From positions 1 to 43,413 of the forward strand of contig JABDDZ010000008.1 of the NCBI GenBank assembly GCA_013287335.1: a stretch of DNA of 43,413 nt, in the 5' to 3' direction. Shown here one piece after another: positions 42,355 to 43,413 of the stretch. Under the pieces are notes generated by a model. The model had not been told where the DNA came from and ran no database searches. It saw nothing but the letters and a program-made list of their open reading frames with translations. How positions within the stretch are numbered: position 1 is the first letter of the stretch; each line of letters opens with the position of its first letter. This DNA comes from Chlamydiota bacterium. Lineage in GTDB: Bacteria; Chlamydiota; Chlamydiia; Chlamydiales; JAAKFR01. The position numbers and the translations under genes are program-made.

Positions 42355-43062
42355 CTATCTTCTTGTATCATCCCGGCTTATTTTCGTAAACTTTTCGGTA
42401 GAATAGCCCTCTTTCTCAATGCCCTCTTTTATTAGATATTTTTTTAGGCTGCACTCTCCTTGTGAGAAAATCGTTTCAATTTCTGGATAAGAGGAATGGT
42501 TTTTCAATTTCTCCCATGCAAGCGGCACTTTTTCTTTGGCCTCGATTTTCTTTGCTAGGAAGAGAATGCGCAAGAGATTAAAAGCTTCCAGCCTTTCAAA
42601 ACCGGATTTCTTCTCAAGCTGCTCTGCAAGTTTTTCTGCCTCATCTAAAGCTTCGATATAGCGGTTTTCGAAGATCAGTGTAGAGGCTCTGCTATAATCG
42701 GCATAATAAGAAGGGATATAGGATTCAGTCCGGTTTAAAGAGGAAGCGCCACTTGCAATGGCCTCTGCAATCTTCCCCTGTTCAAGAGAGGTGAAAGTAA
42801 AAATCGCGTCCAGAGGGGGATGCAGCTCAGGATGGGATAGAGCAATTTTTTCGAGCTGCTTTATCGATTCGCTATCAACGAGCTTTCCCTTTTGGAATTC
42901 AAAAATAGAACGCTTTGCGGTAAGAAAGTCATTTTTTGAGGTTGCAGCGCGCCGGTTGCTGATCTGGCAGAGAGCTAGAATCAAGCAGGCAAGCAGGAGA
43001 ACGGAGCAAAGCCCCTTCTTCCAGTGGGTAAACAATAATTTAATCCATCTGCTTTCTTCCAT
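42355..43062 (-). CDS. Membrane-anchored TPR-like helical protein
   Basis: From ATG 43062: a short basic N-terminus, one span (about 17-35, LCSVLLLACLILALCQIS), then helical pairs (DAIFTFTSLEQGKIAEAIASG, YADYSRASTLIFENRYIEALDEAEKLAEQLEK) of TPR-like size. This is the layout of YfgM-like or other single-span TPR scaffolds with a periplasmic helical domain. The frame continues up to TTG 43125, but no ribosome-binding site supports that start, and the one at 43062 is weak too. Divergent from the family 9 glycosyltransferase. Confidence 0.62.
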   Translation of the reverse strand: MEESRWIKLLFTHWKKGLCSVLLLACLILALCQISNRRAATSKNDFLTAKRSIFEFQKGKLVDSESIKQLEKIALSHPELHPPLDAIFTFTSLEQGKIAEAIASGASSLNRTESYIPSYYADYSRASTLIFENRYIEALDEAEKLAEQLEKKSGFERLEAFNLLRILFLAKKIEAKEKVPLAWEKLKNHSSYPEIETIFSQGECSLKKYLIKEGIEKEGYSTEKFTKISRDDTRR

Positions 43063-43149
43063 GGAGAGAGACCATATTTCTTTTATTAAGGATAAAATAT
43101 ATAATCTTTTCAATATTGATGCCAAGAGAAACTAATTTTTAGACATCCT

Positions 43150-43413
43150 ATGATAGATTTTTCCCTTCACACATTTAAGCGGATCGCAGTCGTCAGACGC
43201 AATGGCCTTGGCGATCTTCTTTGCGCATTTCCAACAATCCTTTACTTAAAGGAGAAGGCCCCATCGGCTGAAATCACCCTTTTTGTCGATGCAAGAAATA
43301 GCCCTCTTCTCTCTTACCTTCCTCCTCTTGATCGGATTATTATTTTCCCTGAAGGAGGCAATAAGTATTTTCAACTTCTTAAAGCCGCGCTGACCTATCG
43401 TTGGAAAAATTTT
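43150..43413 (+). CDS. Glycosyltransferase family 9 (heptosyltransferase type), 3' end missing
   Basis: Translated by hand; 88 codons are visible from ATG 43150 to the window edge. KRIAVVRRNGLGDLLCAFPTILYLKEKAPSAEITLFV is the standard N-terminus of ADP-heptose:LPS heptosyltransferases and relatives (R-x-G-LGD, where the Asp is the catalytic base). SPLLSYLPPLDRIIIF also fits the first Rossmann domain. Role in LPS core assembly is likely but the exact sugar cannot be told. It fits with the nearby glycosyltransferase and deacetylase. Confidence 0.85.
   Translation, partial: MIDFSLHTFKRIAVVRRNGLGDLLCAFPTILYLKEKAPSAEITLFVDARNSPLLSYLPPLDRIIIFPEGGNKYFQLLKAALTYRWKNF

Noticed and set aside
1-43413. 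tRNA, rRNA, CRISPR arrays, intact IS elements or prophage
   Set aside because: None was seen in the gaps between genes; the repeats found are short hairpins and one MITE-like unit, with no regularly spaced direct repeats and no transposase.

Overview
The window reads as chromosome of an environmental chlamydia (order Chlamydiales, outside the genus Chlamydia). The evidence is a set of candidate inclusion-membrane (Inc) proteins with paired hydrophobic segments, an oversized oppA-oppB-oppC set, a sufBCDS cluster, an F-box protein and a small RRM protein, all at moderate GC. A Waddlia-like organism would fit, because as I recall Waddlia makes its own pyrimidines; the sequence alone does not prove the species.

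Positions 1-9025 hold a complete de novo UMP operon on the minus strand, carA-carB-pyrB-pyrC-pyrD-pyrE-pyrF, with pyrF cut by the window edge. Neighbours overlap or touch, except for a 281-bp gap between pyrC and pyrD that contains a small plus-strand gene. PyrE and PyrF resemble the two halves of eukaryotic UMP synthase and overlap by 11 nt. CarB resembles the synthetase part of eukaryotic CAD. Upstream of carA lie a good sigma70-type promoter whose spacer holds an 18-bp perfect palindrome, a 23-codon leader ORF, and a terminator-like hairpin whose U-run ends at the carA start codon. This looks like operator control plus leader-peptide attenuation.

Positions 9095-15380 carry an Inc-like gene, hemH, an amino-acid-type binding protein, a second Inc-like gene, a 49-codon membrane peptide coupled to a TauE/SafE-like gene that is frameshifted in a C-rich stretch, a secreted protein of unknown function, and sthA. 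The sthA start codon also sits directly behind a hairpin with a U-run. Positions 15437-20893 are oppA-oppB-oppC, with large extra segments in both permeases and no ATPase gene in view.

Positions 21114-30774 contain a small unknown gene, a 509-aa Inc-like protein, gamma-glutamyltransferase, a secreted PAP2 phosphatase, a Wzc-like/Wza-like polysaccharide export pair, and a CNNM/CBS membrane protein. An RRM protein follows, then a repeat-rich 250-bp stretch with a MITE-like element, then an F-box protein, a cupin and a short XRE regulator.

Positions 33670-38380 are sufBCDS, the iron-sulfur cluster assembly operon, again with a palindrome at the likely promoter. The window ends with an Inc-like gene, a polysaccharide deacetylase, a family 2 glycosyltransferase, an MFS transporter, a small gene that looks frameshifted, a TPR-like membrane protein and the start of a family 9 (heptosyltransferase-type) glycosyltransferase. 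The last set suggests envelope polysaccharide or LPS work. I see no tRNA, rRNA, CRISPR array, intact insertion sequence or origin.
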